From NCBI RefSeq assembly GCF_008831285.2, contig NC_045140.1, forward strand, positions 24,632,131 to 24,696,130: a DNA stretch of 64,000 nt, written 5' to 3'. Source of the stretch: Nymphaea colorata. Its lineage: Eukaryota; Streptophyta; Magnoliopsida; Nymphaeales; Nymphaeaceae. Shown in pieces: positions 9,305 to 20,099 of this stretch (the first letter of the stretch is position 1; every line of letters begins with the position of its first letter). The notes beneath the pieces were generated by a model. It was not told the origin of the DNA. It searched no databases and saw only the letters and a program-made list of their open reading frames with translations. The translations under genes were made by a program, and so were the position numbers.

Positions 9305-9680
9305 TGGTATCAGAGCCAATGGCCTCAGGAAAGTCTTCTTCACCCACTCCATATCCTTACCCGTCCACTCTCAACGTTTCTAATTTCATATCCCTGAAGC
9401 TCAATGCTGGAAACTTCCCCTTGTGGAAGACGCAGAATATGGCTGTGCTCGAGAGCCAAGATTTACAAGGCTTCGTAACAGGTCCGACAATCCCCAATTC
9501 GTGGCTTGGCGCAAGACTGATCAAAGGTTGGATTTTTGGGACACTTTCTGAAATCATAATGTGTTTAATTGTTGATATTGATACCTCTCGTGAAATATGA
9601 GAGGCCTTGCTTAATGCATTCTCCTAAGAATTCGGAGAACGAGAGTTTCGCCTTACTCATCTCCTTCTCTTAAAAAGGAC
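9305..9680 (+). pseudogene. Copia gag fragment with primer site
   Basis: TGGTATCAGAGC (9305-9316) is an initiator-tRNA-Met primer site. A gag start follows at ATG 9319, with SSPTPYPYPS, NFISLKLNAGNFPLWKTQN and LESQDLQGFV. The frame stops at 9598-9600 (TGA after SREI), where the copy at 23840 reads on with TGG. Further gag sequence to about 9680 merges into the left arm of palindrome 2. This is a truncated, non-coding relic of a different Copia family from the element at 545-6093. Confidence 0.8.
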
Positions 9681-11204
9681 TGAGACAGTGGCTACCCCGA
9701 TCGAACAGAGGGTTCTGAATGTCATTCTTGTCCAAATATTGGCATTTGTAAATGACGCTGGTCTCTTCTCATTGCTCACTTCCTCTCTTTCTAGCAGTGG
9801 CTTCCGGATGTCATCCTTCTGCTCTCTGTTCGGATCTCTAGCTTCTTCGTCCATGGTTGGTGATGGCATTATCTCTTTTTGTGCTTCTCCACCAACACAT
9901 CCACCAGCCCTATGTATAAACGGCCAGAAACCTATGGATATCAAAAAGGAAGAGGAAGCAGCATATTGTTTTGGTTCTATGTCTAAAGAGGACGACAACA
10001 TGCAGAACGCAAATAGAAGCTTATGCAGAAGAAAAAGTAATTTATGCAAAGGATAAGGAAGAGGAGAAGATGATCTAGTCGTCTAGGATTTAGGAACTGG
10101 TTACCTTCATTAACGAGACGCTCGAGCGACAGGACTAGGTTTAGCATTTTCGTGAAGCATTCGATTCGAGTGGCGCTCTTTTTCTTGGATTCTGGGGCCT
10201 TTGCTAATTTTATCCAGCAGCTTCTGTTCTCCACTCAATGGATCGGGTCAGTTTCAATTCTGATACTTTTATCCGATTCGGCAAGCCATTTCAGTTTTCA
10301 CTTGGCAGTGGCACTGTGGCACGACTTGACTCTTGTTCTTAATTTATCTACTTGTTTTGGGTGTTCTGTCTCTCACATTGATTAAACACGAGGGTCCTTT
10401 GGACGGCCCTACTAAGGCAAGTCATGCCACAGTGCCACTGCCAAGTGAAAACTGAAATAGCTTGCCGAATCGGATAAAAAGTATCAGAATTGAAACTGAC
10501 ACGATCCATTGAGTGGAAAACAGAAGCTACTGGATAAAATTAGCAAAGGCTCCAGAATCCAAGAAAAAGAGGGCGACTCGAATCGAACGCTTTGCGAAAA
10601 CGCTAAACCGAATACCTTCGCTCGAGTGTCTCGTTAATGGAGGTCACCAGTTCCTAGATCCTAGACGACTAGATCCTCTTCTCCTCCTCCTTATCCTTTG
10701 CATTGAATTACTTTTTCTTCTGCATAAGCTTCTATTTATGTTCTGCATTTGCTGTCGTCCTCTTTAGACATAGAACCAAAACAATATGCTGCTACCTCTT
10801 CCTTTTTTATATCGGTAAGTTTCTGGCTGCTTATACATAGGGCTGGTGGGGAAGCACAAACACAGATAATGCCATCACCAACCATGGATGAAGAAGCTAG
10901 AGATCCGAACAGAGAGCAGAAGGATGACATCCGGAAGCCACTGCTAGAAAGAGAGGAAGTGAACAATGAGAAGAGACCAGCATCATTCACAAATGCCAAT
11001 ATTTGGACAAGAATGACATTCGGAACCCTCTGTTCGATCGGGGTAGCCACTGTCTCCGTCCTTTTTAAGAGAAGGAGATGAGTAAGGCGAAACTCTCGTT
11101 CTCTGAGTTCTTAGGAGAATGCATTAAGCAAGGCCTCTCATATTTCATGAGAGGTATCAATAGCAACAATTAAACACATTATGCTTTCAGAAAGTGTCCC
11201 AAAA
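9535..11204. repeat. Large palindrome 2 with captured gene fragment
   Basis: The left arm is 9535-10328 and the right arm 10418-11204, inverted around an 89-bp loop. Identity by eye is around 95%, with only small indels. The outer 150 bp of each arm is Copia gag sequence (GGGACACTTTCTGAAA onward); the inner 640 bp is not. The switch from gag to foreign sequence occurs at the same base in both arms, after the GGAC-GAGACAGTGG region, so the capture happened before the inversion. As in palindrome 1, a read-through transcript would form a long hairpin. Confidence 0.92.
10501..11081 (+). pseudogene. Captured host-gene fragment, possibly ABCC transporter-like
   Basis: In the right arm one frame gives MENRSYWIKLAKAPESKKK and, further on, a very hydrophobic run LLLLLILCIELLFLLHKLLF. 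A later frame (10749-11081) gives MPSPTMDEEARDPNREQKD, then RKPLLEREE and SFTNANIWTRMTF before ending in gag-derived residues. A PLLE-type motif followed by a N-A-x-I/F-W-x-x-x-T-F motif after hydrophobic segments recalls the linker before the first membrane domain of plant ABCC transporters. That assignment is tentative. The left arm carries the same tract inverted at 9690-10234. No catalytic domain is present. Confidence 0.4.
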
Positions 11205-11242
11205 GTGGTTGTGATACCATGAAAAGGTCCTGAAAGAGCTTG

Positions 11243-11416
11243 AACATGGCTGTGATACCATGAAAAATGCTTAGGAAGAAAAATTTTATTGTGGTTCAGA
11301 TATTGTCCTACATCCACAGTACTCAGTCATGACAACGATGATTTCTCTTCTTTCATTGCCCTAGATTTTATACAAGAGGTGGGTCGATTACAATAAGTTT
11401 TTTGAGTTTCCTTCAG
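11243..11416 (-). repeat. LTR-like fragment of a Copia element
   Basis: GTGATACCA followed by TGAAAAATGC resembles the junction between primer site and LTR at 5605-5625 (GATACCATGAAAAAG). The following 100 bp share GTGGTTC, CTAC-TCCAC and ACTCAGTCAT spacing with that LTR. A shorter echo, GATACCATGAAAAGG, lies at 11215. It is probably a decayed 5' LTR of a related element in minus orientation. Confidence 0.45.
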
Positions 11417-11822
11417 CCTTAATTAGAGGATTTTGTTTCCATAATAATTTCTGCAAGCATTCATTTGCCACAACCATGTACTTGATTTGTCGCTGCTCGT
11501 GGCATCATATTCTTCTTTTAGTAATTCATACATGGGAATTGTGATCATGCAATAGTTTCTTTACAGCCTGAGTTACTATGATTGTGGGCAGGTGTTATTT
11601 CTTTCCACAATCATAGCAACTCACAATGCTTAAAGGTTGAAAGTAAATATTGCATGATAAGTATGGATATAAGACAACGCACAATCACAACTCTCCATGT
11701 ATGAATTATGGAAAGAAATCTGACGCCACACACAGCTATAAATTAGGTACAAGATTGTGACAATAAATACATGAAGAAATACAGAAATTATTATTATGGA
11801 AACAAAATCCTTTAAATAAGGC
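11417..11822. repeat. Fold-back (inverted repeat) element
   Basis: The outer ends pair as GATTTTGTTTCCATAATAAT (from about 11431) with its complement at about 11790-11815. The inner ends pair around 11577-11612 (CTATGATTGTGG with CCACAATCATAG), and a TTCATACATG block pairs in between. The arms are about 190 bp and diverged. No coding sequence or clear target duplication is seen. It looks like an old snap-back element. Confidence 0.55.
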
Positions 11823-13049
11823 TGACATTAAGCTTGGGCATCCAACCCTAACCCAAAAAAAACTAGCCCGGATCGACCCGACCCGATCTGAAGAAGTGTG
11901 TGTGTATAATGTCTTTCTATTTAAAAAAAAATCAAAGGAGTCAGAGCTCCCGTCTGAGGAAGGGCGAAGCCACCTTATACCGTGTGATTGCATGATGCGC
12001 TGGGTAGTTGAGGGTTGCTCGGCTGTCCAATTATTATTCGATCTAATTATATATTCTTATTTGACCATGCACAAAACATGGAGAGCGATAATATGAATTG
12101 ATATTAATTGGCGAAAGTATGTCTACTAGAACTGCTATATAAAAAAATAAGAAGAAGACCTGCCTAAAACTCCTTTTGCTTGTCACCACCTAAAATCTAA
12201 AACTTGACCAAGAGTTGTTTGAGAGCTAGGGGGAGATGGAGAATTGAATACGTTGCCAATGTCAATAGGCTTACCAAGGGGAGCTACCGGCCTCATCCCT
12301 TTATAGGCTGAGATTGAATTGAATGCATGGAGGTGTGCAGGCAACAAATATAGTTTTGATGGTGGCATTTTCTAATTTTTTTATAAGAGAGTAGACATTT
12401 TCACTTTTTTACAATCCTTTTGTATTTTCTTTTTAAAAATTTCTTTTTATACATCACAAGATAATTTTTAGGAGGGTTTTCCATTGCAAGATACTTTTTA
12501 TTTTATCATTTCAAAAGTCTTCCTTTTTCACTTTAATAAAGATATTTTAGTCATTGCATACCCATGTGCATACACAATAATGAGTGTAACTGGTGAGAGG
12601 AGACCTTACAAAATAGAATTCAATGATAGAAGCTCCGGGTGCAATTAAGAGACAATATCTGTAGATGTGATAAGGATTTGGAATTAATGGAGTCCTATTG
12701 TAATTAGTTCCAAATTTGAACTTGGATTCAGACTTCGGTTTCAAAACTAAGCTGGATCTTAATTGATATGGTTAGTGCAAAGTCTTACATTTATATGCAA
12801 TGTTGGGTGAGCAAATAAAGTATTTCATCTTACTGCCCAAAAAGAAAGCTGATGTCCCACCCTTCCTCTATCCCTTGGGGTGCTAGATCTGCATTCGCTC
12901 CCTTGGGGTGAGATCCCATTATACTTTGGCTTATATATTGATGTTATCTCTTTTACAATGCAGAAAATTGACACCTCATGGATTCAAAACAGATATTAAC
13001 CGTCTACCTACTCTACCTATTGCATCAACCCCAACCCCATGGGACAAGC
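11823..13049. other. Intergenic DNA without recognisable gene
   Basis: This is AT-rich sequence. It includes a GGATCGACCCGACCCG tract (about 11870) of the sort seen in decayed plant transposons, and a partial forerunner (about 12993-13049) of the tandem repeat that follows. I see no gene. Confidence 0.6.
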
Positions 13050-13516
13050 ATTAAGATATTAACTGTCTACCTTTACTCTACCTATTGCATCAACCCCAAC
13101 CCCATGGGATAAGCATTAATGATCAGGTGCAATGTTCATTGGATTTCACTACCTCGAACACATGCTTCAAGGAATTTATTTATGAAATTGCAGATTTGAT
13201 TAGGCATTAAGATATTAACTGTCTACCTTTACTCTACCTATTGCATCAACCCCAACCCCATGGGATAAGCATTAATGATCAGGTGCAATGTTCATTGGAT
13301 TTCACTACCTCGAACACATGCTTCAAGGAATTTATTTATGAAATTACAGATTTGATTAGGCATTAAGATATTAACTGTCTACCTTTACTCTACCTATTGC
13401 ATCAACCCCAACCCCATGGGATAAGCATTAATGATCAGGTGCAATGTTCATTGGATTTCACTACCTCGAACACATGCTTCAAGGAATTTATTTATGAAAT
13501 TGCAGATTTGATTAGA
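13050..13516. repeat. Tandem repeat, three 156-bp units
   Basis: The word ATTAAGATATTAACTGTC begins at 13050, 13206 and 13362, giving three adjacent 156-bp units that differ at only one or two positions. A shortened relative precedes them. The units are not multiples coding for an open protein repeat. Their near identity suggests recent unequal exchange. Bases 13517-14090 after it show no gene. Confidence 0.92.
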
Positions 13517-14094
13517 TTTTGGATCTGAGTTTGTTTATCAGATCTAACTAAATATATTGGCAATCAAATAAAAAATATCAAATATGGCCAACTCTACACC
13601 TTAATAGTTATGGATATCCAATCAATGTTCAGTTCAAGTATACGCGTTCATGTGACATAGCCCTCACTGCATCACCCTGCATGAATTATGGGGAGAGAGA
13701 ATGGTAATTTATATTTATTGGGCCCATTACATTTAGCTTCTTCTCCAGTAATAGCAACAATAATATGTTTAGGTGAGTCTCATCACGTAGGGGCTTAGTG
13801 ACCACAGAGCGCATCTACACAAAATGGTGAGAAAGTACTCAATGCAGTTTGATTATTAGGGTTGGTTTTCAAAATAATGGAAATATTTTGAACAAAATAT
13901 TCAAACTCAAAGGATGAGGACTGTTTTTTTCGTACGTTCATGAAGGAAAATAATATGCATTGCCAATCTGGACATTATTATATGTTGAATAACAGAACCC
14001 CAAATTTATTTTCCATTTGTTAATTTGATAACGACTAATTATGTGAATAATCTCCTTGTATGAATGGGCAAGGCAACCTTTTATCCGCGTCTTT

Positions 14095-14880
14095 CTTCAC
14101 CCAGTCCACATCCTTAAACGTCCACTCTCGACATTTCTAATTTCTTATCTCTGAAACCAATGCTGAAAACTTCCCCTTGTGAAAGACGCAGATCATGGCT
14201 CGGCTTGAGAGTCAAGAATTACAAGGCTTCAGAGCTGGCACCACCAACTCGCACAACTGATGAAGCTACTCAAAACAGGTCGGGCAATCCCCAATTCGTG
14301 GCTTGGCGCAAGACTGATCGATTGATCAAAGGTTGGATTTTTGGGACACTTTCTGAAAGCATAATGTGTTTAATTGTTGATATTGATACCTCTGGTGAAA
14401 TATGAGAGGCCTTGTTTAATGTATTCTTCTAAGAATTTAGAGAACGAGAGTTTCGCCTTGCTCATCTCCTTCTCTTAAAAAGGACGGAGACACCTCAAGT
14501 GATTATATTCGTAAGTTGAAAAGTATTTGTGACGACCTGTCTATTGTTGGAAAGCGTGTTTTGTGGCTCCTGTAAGGACTTGGTGAGGACTATGAAGCTT
14601 TTATTCCTACTATGCTAAGGCCGCCGGAGAGGTTGTACCTCTTCTTCAAAGGTATGATGCTCGTTTAGAGCTTACCTCCTTCACCTCAAATGACTGTGTT
14701 ACACCAACAAGCTAATCAAAGACGTGGAGGTTATTTTAATGGTGGACGAGGAGGCTACGGTGGTGAAGGACGAGGCTCTTGCTAGAACAAAAATAATAAG
14801 AGCAATGCTCTCAAGGATCGACCTCTAAATCTAATGACAGAAAAGGGAAGGAGCCGGTCTTTTGCCAAATTTGTGGTTTG
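14095..14880 (+). pseudogene. Copia gag fragment, decayed
   Basis: This is homologous to the gag relics at 9305 and 23840: CCCTTGTG-AAGACGCAG, GGTTGGATTTTTGGGACAC, ACCTCTGGTGAAATATGAGA and a Gly/Arg-rich GGACGAGGAGGCTACGG tract before a half zinc knuckle (TTTGCCAAATTTGTGG). Several stops and frameshifts break it. The solo LTR at 14886 interrupts it inside the zinc knuckle, and the gag sequence resumes at 15331. Confidence 0.75.
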
Positions 14881-14885
14881 GCAGT

Positions 14886-15325
14886 TGTTGGCTCTTAAGC
14901 TGCACAAGACTTCAGCAGCTTCGTCTGTCGTCTCAGCAAGTCACCAGCGGAGGCTCCAAGATCTGCACACGAACGCCAAGAAGCTGTACCGATATCTAAA
15001 GAGAAGGAGAAGAAGTGGCAAAAGAGAAGAAGCAAAGCAATGATTAAACGGATTGCTCCTGTGAGGCTCGACTAGGGTAATCCCATCGGATAAAACCCTA
15101 GCTTGAGTAGTGTTGGGCTTAAATAACGAGCCTCATAGGTTTCGGCATGCCTAGCTCACGGTTTCAGCCAGTGAGAAATTCTCAGAGAAACAGGTAATGT
15201 AAATCTCAAGTATGTTAATAAAAGTCTTTTATTTGATATTTGTTTGCAAGTCACGCTCGTAACTACGAGTGGCCCACCTCGCCTTCATGAGATAAAGGGA
15301 TAAGGCTCTTGGCCACTATCCAGCA
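14886..15325 (-). mobile_element. Solo LTR, TSD GCAGT, nested in gag relic
   Basis: This 440-bp block starts TGTTGG and ends CCAGCA. GCAGT flanks it on both sides (14881-14885 and 15326-15330). It splits the zinc-knuckle region of a Copia gag relic that is uninterrupted at 24352-24400. There is no internal element sequence, so it is a solo LTR left by recombination. A related LTR at 30195 has a primer site on its left, which sets the orientation as minus. Confidence 0.88.
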
Positions 15326-15330
15326 GCAGT

Positions 15331-15415
15331 ATCATTGTTCCTTAAAATGCTTTGAGCGCTTTAATCATGTCTACCAAGAGAAAGACGCCCAACAGGCAAG
15401 ACCATAAAATGCTGT
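15331..15415 (+). pseudogene. Continuation of the gag relic after the solo LTR
   Basis: ATCATTGTTCCTTAAAATGC resumes the gag zinc-knuckle region (compare 24370-24400) and runs on to a GACGCCCAACAGGCAAGACC word. That word also occurs near 24430 and 30550, so all three relics end at a similar place. Confidence 0.65.
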
Positions 15416-16400
15416 CATTCACGCGAGATATTCAAAGGGCATTGAGAGATGAAATTGGCGTGCAAACGAGAGCAGTCGTCTTGGTCGGCAGTGTTCGAGT
15501 CGCCACTCGAAATTTTCCTCTCCACGTCCTTCAACTTAAGAAAAGTGGTGTATATGCGGTGTCTACATCCGATCAAATTTTTTTTTGACAGTTAAATTAA
15601 ATGAAGTGTTACCTTCCCTCAATTAAATTAATTTTTTACTAATTTCATGACAGGCCAGCATGCAAGATAGCTTTCTTATGAAGCCATTACACGACATCAT
15701 AGAAATGTAAAAGATTGTCCAATTCATTTTGATTCAACACGCAGATAAGGACGACTTCTTATATATCATTATGCAAAATATTACTTCACCTTTCATTTGG
15801 ACGCTGCCAATGTTAATGCTTAATTCAACAATATCTGCTGCAGATTGAAACAAGCCCATCAACGTCGCAAAAATGTCGTCATCTCCTCTTTCTAGATTCT
15901 CCCGCTTCCCGTCTAGCCAACTGCTCATACTTTTGAGGTCATGGTGAACCTCCTTTTGATTGCTATTAAAAAACAGTATGTCTGAATGTCAAAGGTCTTC
16001 TAGTCGTTCTCTTATGCCTTATAAAAAGAAACTAATTGCACTGGGCTCTAATCTGGCATAAAGAGAATAGACAACATATTACTCTAAAAGAGAAAGATTA
16101 TAAGCCAAGGTTGGTTTGGATATTCAGTTGACTGAAGAGCACTCGTCCAGCCCGAAGAAAATCAGATCACATTGTGAACACCTCTAGTCCACATCTTGGT
16201 CTTGCAGAATTCTCGTCTTACAGTAGGAAATTGTGGAAGACAAACACGAGGTCCGGCAGGTAGAAGGCGTATGGTAAGAAAGATTGTCTTTTTGGAATAT
16301 GTGTTGTTAAGTCACATGTTTCTTATACTATTTTGCCTTGCACAAGGACGTGGATCGGATGAAGCGTTCCAAGAACATAATGTCTTTTTTAATCAACCAC
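15416..16400. repeat. Segmental duplication D, copy 1
   Basis: This is about 90% or more similar to 30705-31640 by eye, in the same orientation, starting at TCATTCACGCGAGATATTC. It includes a long shared tract with ATGGCGTATGGTAAGAAAGA-type words near its right end. It contains the exon-like minus-strand ORF at 15734-15973. No complete gene is visible in either copy. Confidence 0.85.
15734..15973 (-). pseudogene. Exon-like ORF of unknown family in duplication D1
   Basis: The minus strand reads NQKEVHHDLKSMSSWLDG, RENLERGDDDIFATLMGLFQ and then a variable region and GSVQM. An AG precedes the open stretch (after TTTTTTAATAG) and a GGT lies near the end of the similarity, as in an internal exon. 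The copy at 31027 keeps the frame open. I do not recognise the protein. The acidic/amphipathic composition looks like real coding sequence, but no neighbouring exons can be joined. Confidence 0.35.
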
Positions 16401-16694
16401 CCACTTGTGATCGGATGTCTCGGAAGCGACATCAGATACGCCCTTATCAGTGATCTTGGTATCACCTCGGGCCTGAGAGCAGTAGGAAATCCAACGCAAC
16501 TTTAGAGGAACATCTGATCAGCTCAGTCTTTTTTTAATGTTAACTGCAAAAGGTGAAAATTTCACCCCGCTCGTACATATGCCCTCATATGTACAATTCA
16601 ATAGGGGTGATCTAATCTTTCCGTAAAAAATTGACCCGTTTTACAACCTGACAATGGAACTTCAAAAGAAATTCTAAAAAAAAGTGGGGCTTTA

Positions 16695-17014
16695 ACAATG
16701 GAAAGGGCCGAGGAAGGAGGAGAAGATTAGGTGAGGAAGACGGGAAGCCGTGAAAACGAGGGGAGGGGCAAGCGATCTGGAGGGAGAGTAGGACCGGTCT
16801 CAGGAGGAGTGATGCTCCCCCGTGTTATCGGAGAGCCACCGCTGTTTCTCAAAGACGGGAGGGAAAGTTAGGGGACCTACCTTTTTCCCGTTCCCGCTGT
16901 GCCGGCCCAACCCAACCCACCTCTCCTGTCTCCTCTCACATTTGTTGCTGCTGCACGCCGGGATGCAGTTCCGTCCATAAATAACTCAACATTTTTCAAT
17001 TTAATTAAATATAT

Positions 17015-17075
<61 letters not shown>

Positions 17076-17290
17076 GGTAGGAAAGTGAAAGTCAAAATGT
17101 GACCGATTAGGCTTTTTGTGTTACTCACGGTCTTTTAAAGCCATGTTTAAGGTAGAGCTAGCGTTGGAATTTTTTTTTTTATGGTTAACAAATTTTTAAT
17201 TGATTATGGGACAGCGACCCGGATCTCGTAAGACCTCCACCTAAATCTTGACACTAAATTCACTTAAATTTCGACACTAAGGTGAAAACC
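16695..17290. repeat. Copy of the AFG1-like gene 5' region
   Basis: This matches 51965-52535, which lies directly upstream of the AFG1-like start codon, in the same orientation. Shared words include CGAGGAAGGAGGAGAAG, GGGAGGGAAAGTTAGGGGAC and CCGGCCCAACCCAACC. The copy lacks the start codon and about 70 bp found at 52020-52090. A (TA)n tract inside it (17017-17072) is expanded compared with the original. If promoter activity survives, transcription would run to the left, toward duplication D1. Confidence 0.85.
17017..17072. repeat. (TA)n microsatellite
   Basis: This is an uninterrupted TA run of about 55 bp. At the equivalent place in the 52-kb copy there is only a short (TA)4-5 tract. Confidence 0.95.
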
Positions 17291-17559
17291 AAACCTTTTG
17301 AGGTTATTTTGAGTCACAATGTGGTCCAACAGAATAAGTCATGCAAGAGTTTTGGAACGTCAAGTAGGACCTCAGCCCAAAAGAGATTATGAGGAAACGA
17401 ATCAACACCAAGAAGTTGAAGCAAGCTATAAACACGATGTACAGAGAAACACCCTTCGCCATCTCGTGTCCATGAAGAAAAATGTTCTATGAAAACCTTG
17501 TTTGAATTGCACTTAATAAAGGTAGATATTCATGATCTTATTAAATGAGATACTTTTTG

Positions 17560-19990
17560 TCTATTCGGGTGAGAAAAGAGATTATGCAAATTGTATTTGC
17601 ATCGCAAACTCATCACACAAATTGAATAGAGTCTTGGAAAAATGCACATCATTTAAAATAAGAGAAATATTGCTTGTCTTGATATCTAGGATTTATAAAC
17701 CTCCATGGGCAGAAGGTTGACTAATATATTTCCAAGCCACAAGATGCTTTTTCTTGTACAGGTTTGTTCCACACCACAAAAATCTCGAATACAAGTGATC
17801 TCATTTTCTACCATGACAGGTAGGGAGAGCACCGATAAGAAATAAGAAGGCAGAGAGGAAAGGACGTACTTAATCATGATTGTCATGTCAACTAATGGCA
17901 GATATCTCGATTTCCAAGAAGCCAATTATTGTTAATATTGTCTATGATTGGCAACCAAGAGGGCATCTTAATTGCTTGAAGTTGAAGGGGAAGGCCCATG
18001 TATTCAATAAGATGATCGACAATTCGACACTGAAAAATATGAGGGGCAGCAAACTTAGTGTATGCATCAACATTGAACAAGGTCATAGACATTTTATCTT
18101 TATTAATGTCAAGACTAGATGCCATAGAGAAAATACAAATAATGAGCAATGTTACCATCATCTGTTGAGGAGTTGCTTCCTCGAGAGGACCAAGTCATCT
18201 ACATACTGAATAATATTAGATAAGAGGCCATTCACATTGATCAGGTTAAGCAACCCACTTATGACTCCCTTTTAATTAAAACTGCTAAACCTTCCACTGC
18301 AATGTTGAACAAGGTAGGATTTAAGGGGCAGCCTTGCTGTTGTGGTATAAAAGAGGGCCATTGGCAACAAGAGATGTCTCTGATTTGGTAAGCAACTCTT
18401 TCATCCAAGAAATATATTGTCTACCAAAATTCATATACTCCAATACTTGTAGCAAGTAAGCTCAGGATAAGCAATCAAAGGCCTTCTTTAAGTCCACCTT
18501 GAGCATGAGAAAAAGGGCGTCTTGACTCATTCATTGAGTGTATAGTATCGGAGGTCATAATACAGGTATGATGAATGTCTCTCCCCGGCATAAATGCAAA
18601 CTGATCATGCAAAATTAATTGAGCAAGAAATGGTCTAGTTCTTGCATCAATTACCTTAGCAACAATCATTGTTAAAGCCCCCATTATGGAGATTGGATGA
18701 TAGTTTGAAATGTGGTTATCTGATCCATGCTTGGGAATAAGCGTGATTAAGTATTTGTGCACATCCCACGGAAGCAATGCATTTCAATGAAATTCTATAA
18801 AAATATTGCATTCATCTTCATTAACTATATCTAGGTGTCATTGAAGTCAACAAGAAAACTGTTTGGTCTTGGCACCTTGAGCTTTGACATAACATTGATA
18901 GCTGAATGAATTTTTGTGGGGGCAAATGGAATTTGCAAGGCTTGAGTTTGAGAGGACCACTAGCTTTTGTTGTTGATAAGTTATTCATGCAAGGTGAAGA
19001 GAAGTAATACGAGAAACACGATATCTTTCAAAGGCAGACTGATGAAAGAAAGAATTGTTGTCGTTGCCCAGTGCCAACCAAGAAACACACGAATCATTGC
19101 CTCCATCAAACCTCATCACGAGATCTTCATTCTGCAATTAAGTTGGCAAGCTCATTGATTTTATTTAATCTTTGATTGCGCACTTGAAGAAGTCGGAAAT
19201 GTAACATTGCACAGATGCGATATTTCATGCTTCCAAGACTTGATGTTATTAAATTTAACCACTTTATATTCAAGCAACCATAGCCTGATATCATATGCGA
19301 GCCTTTTGAGTTTTCTGCAAACATTAATAGTGATTCTTTCATGCAAGAACGGAGTTGAAGGAAGGACCCTCTGCCAACTATTCTTGACAATATCTTTGAA
19401 CTGGGCCACTGTGTTCCACCGACATTCATAAATGAAGGGTCTTGCTCTAAGAAAACCAGAGCTCCAAGAGAGAACGATGGCTCTATGGTCTGAAATAGAA
19501 CAAACATGAGAAGGCACTGCAATGTTCGGGTGGAACTGCAAAACATCTAGGCTGATGTGAACTCGTCAAAAATTCGCAAGCAAGAGAGCAGCCTTTTGTT
19601 AGACCATGTGTATGCCTCACCAGAATGTTAAAGTGTGCAGAGGCTATGCTGTTGCACAAAGGGCTAAAACGAATGAATAAAGGGGTTCATGTTGACTGGT
19701 TCGTGCTAGTACGAAGGAGACAATTAAAGTCCTCTGCAAGGATGTATGGAAGTCAGAATGTATGGAAGTTCTGAGGATGCCAAGGTGTGGGACATATCGG
19801 CCCATAATAAATGTCGGTTGGTTGATGCAGGGCATAACGTCAAAAATGGTGCCCCCAGCTGGTTTATAAGGCAGAAGTATCAACTACTGCTGGATCTTAC
19901 AAGCATCCAATCAGCCTCTGCAGTTTTCAAAAGATCGCATTTATTGAATGTAGCAGCTCCATGTTTTACTTCATTTCATGGACGGATTGC
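17560..19990 (-). pseudogene. Decayed L1-type LINE, endonuclease and reverse transcriptase
   Basis: Read on the minus strand, pieces of a plant L1 ORF2 occur in order across several frames. Endonuclease traces are AYTWSNKR (about 19610) and SDHRAIVLSW (about 19490). The RT pieces are LITLIPKHGSDNHISNYHPI and AFMPGRDIHHTC (about 18740-18570), QGCPLNPTLFNI (about 18330), the catalytic YVDD (18194-18205), and W-x-x-R-x-LP-L with LPSYFLSVLSLP (about 17900-17830). Many stops and frameshifts make it non-functional. ORF1 and a poly-A tail were not found. Confidence 0.82.
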
Positions 19991-20099
19991 TTCATAGTTC
20001 TTCATCTTCTCACCAGATGGCCTGAACTGAAAGCTCTCTTGGATAGATTGGTTCATCATAAATCTACTTCTAGCTTATACATTTTTGCTGCTGCCAACG

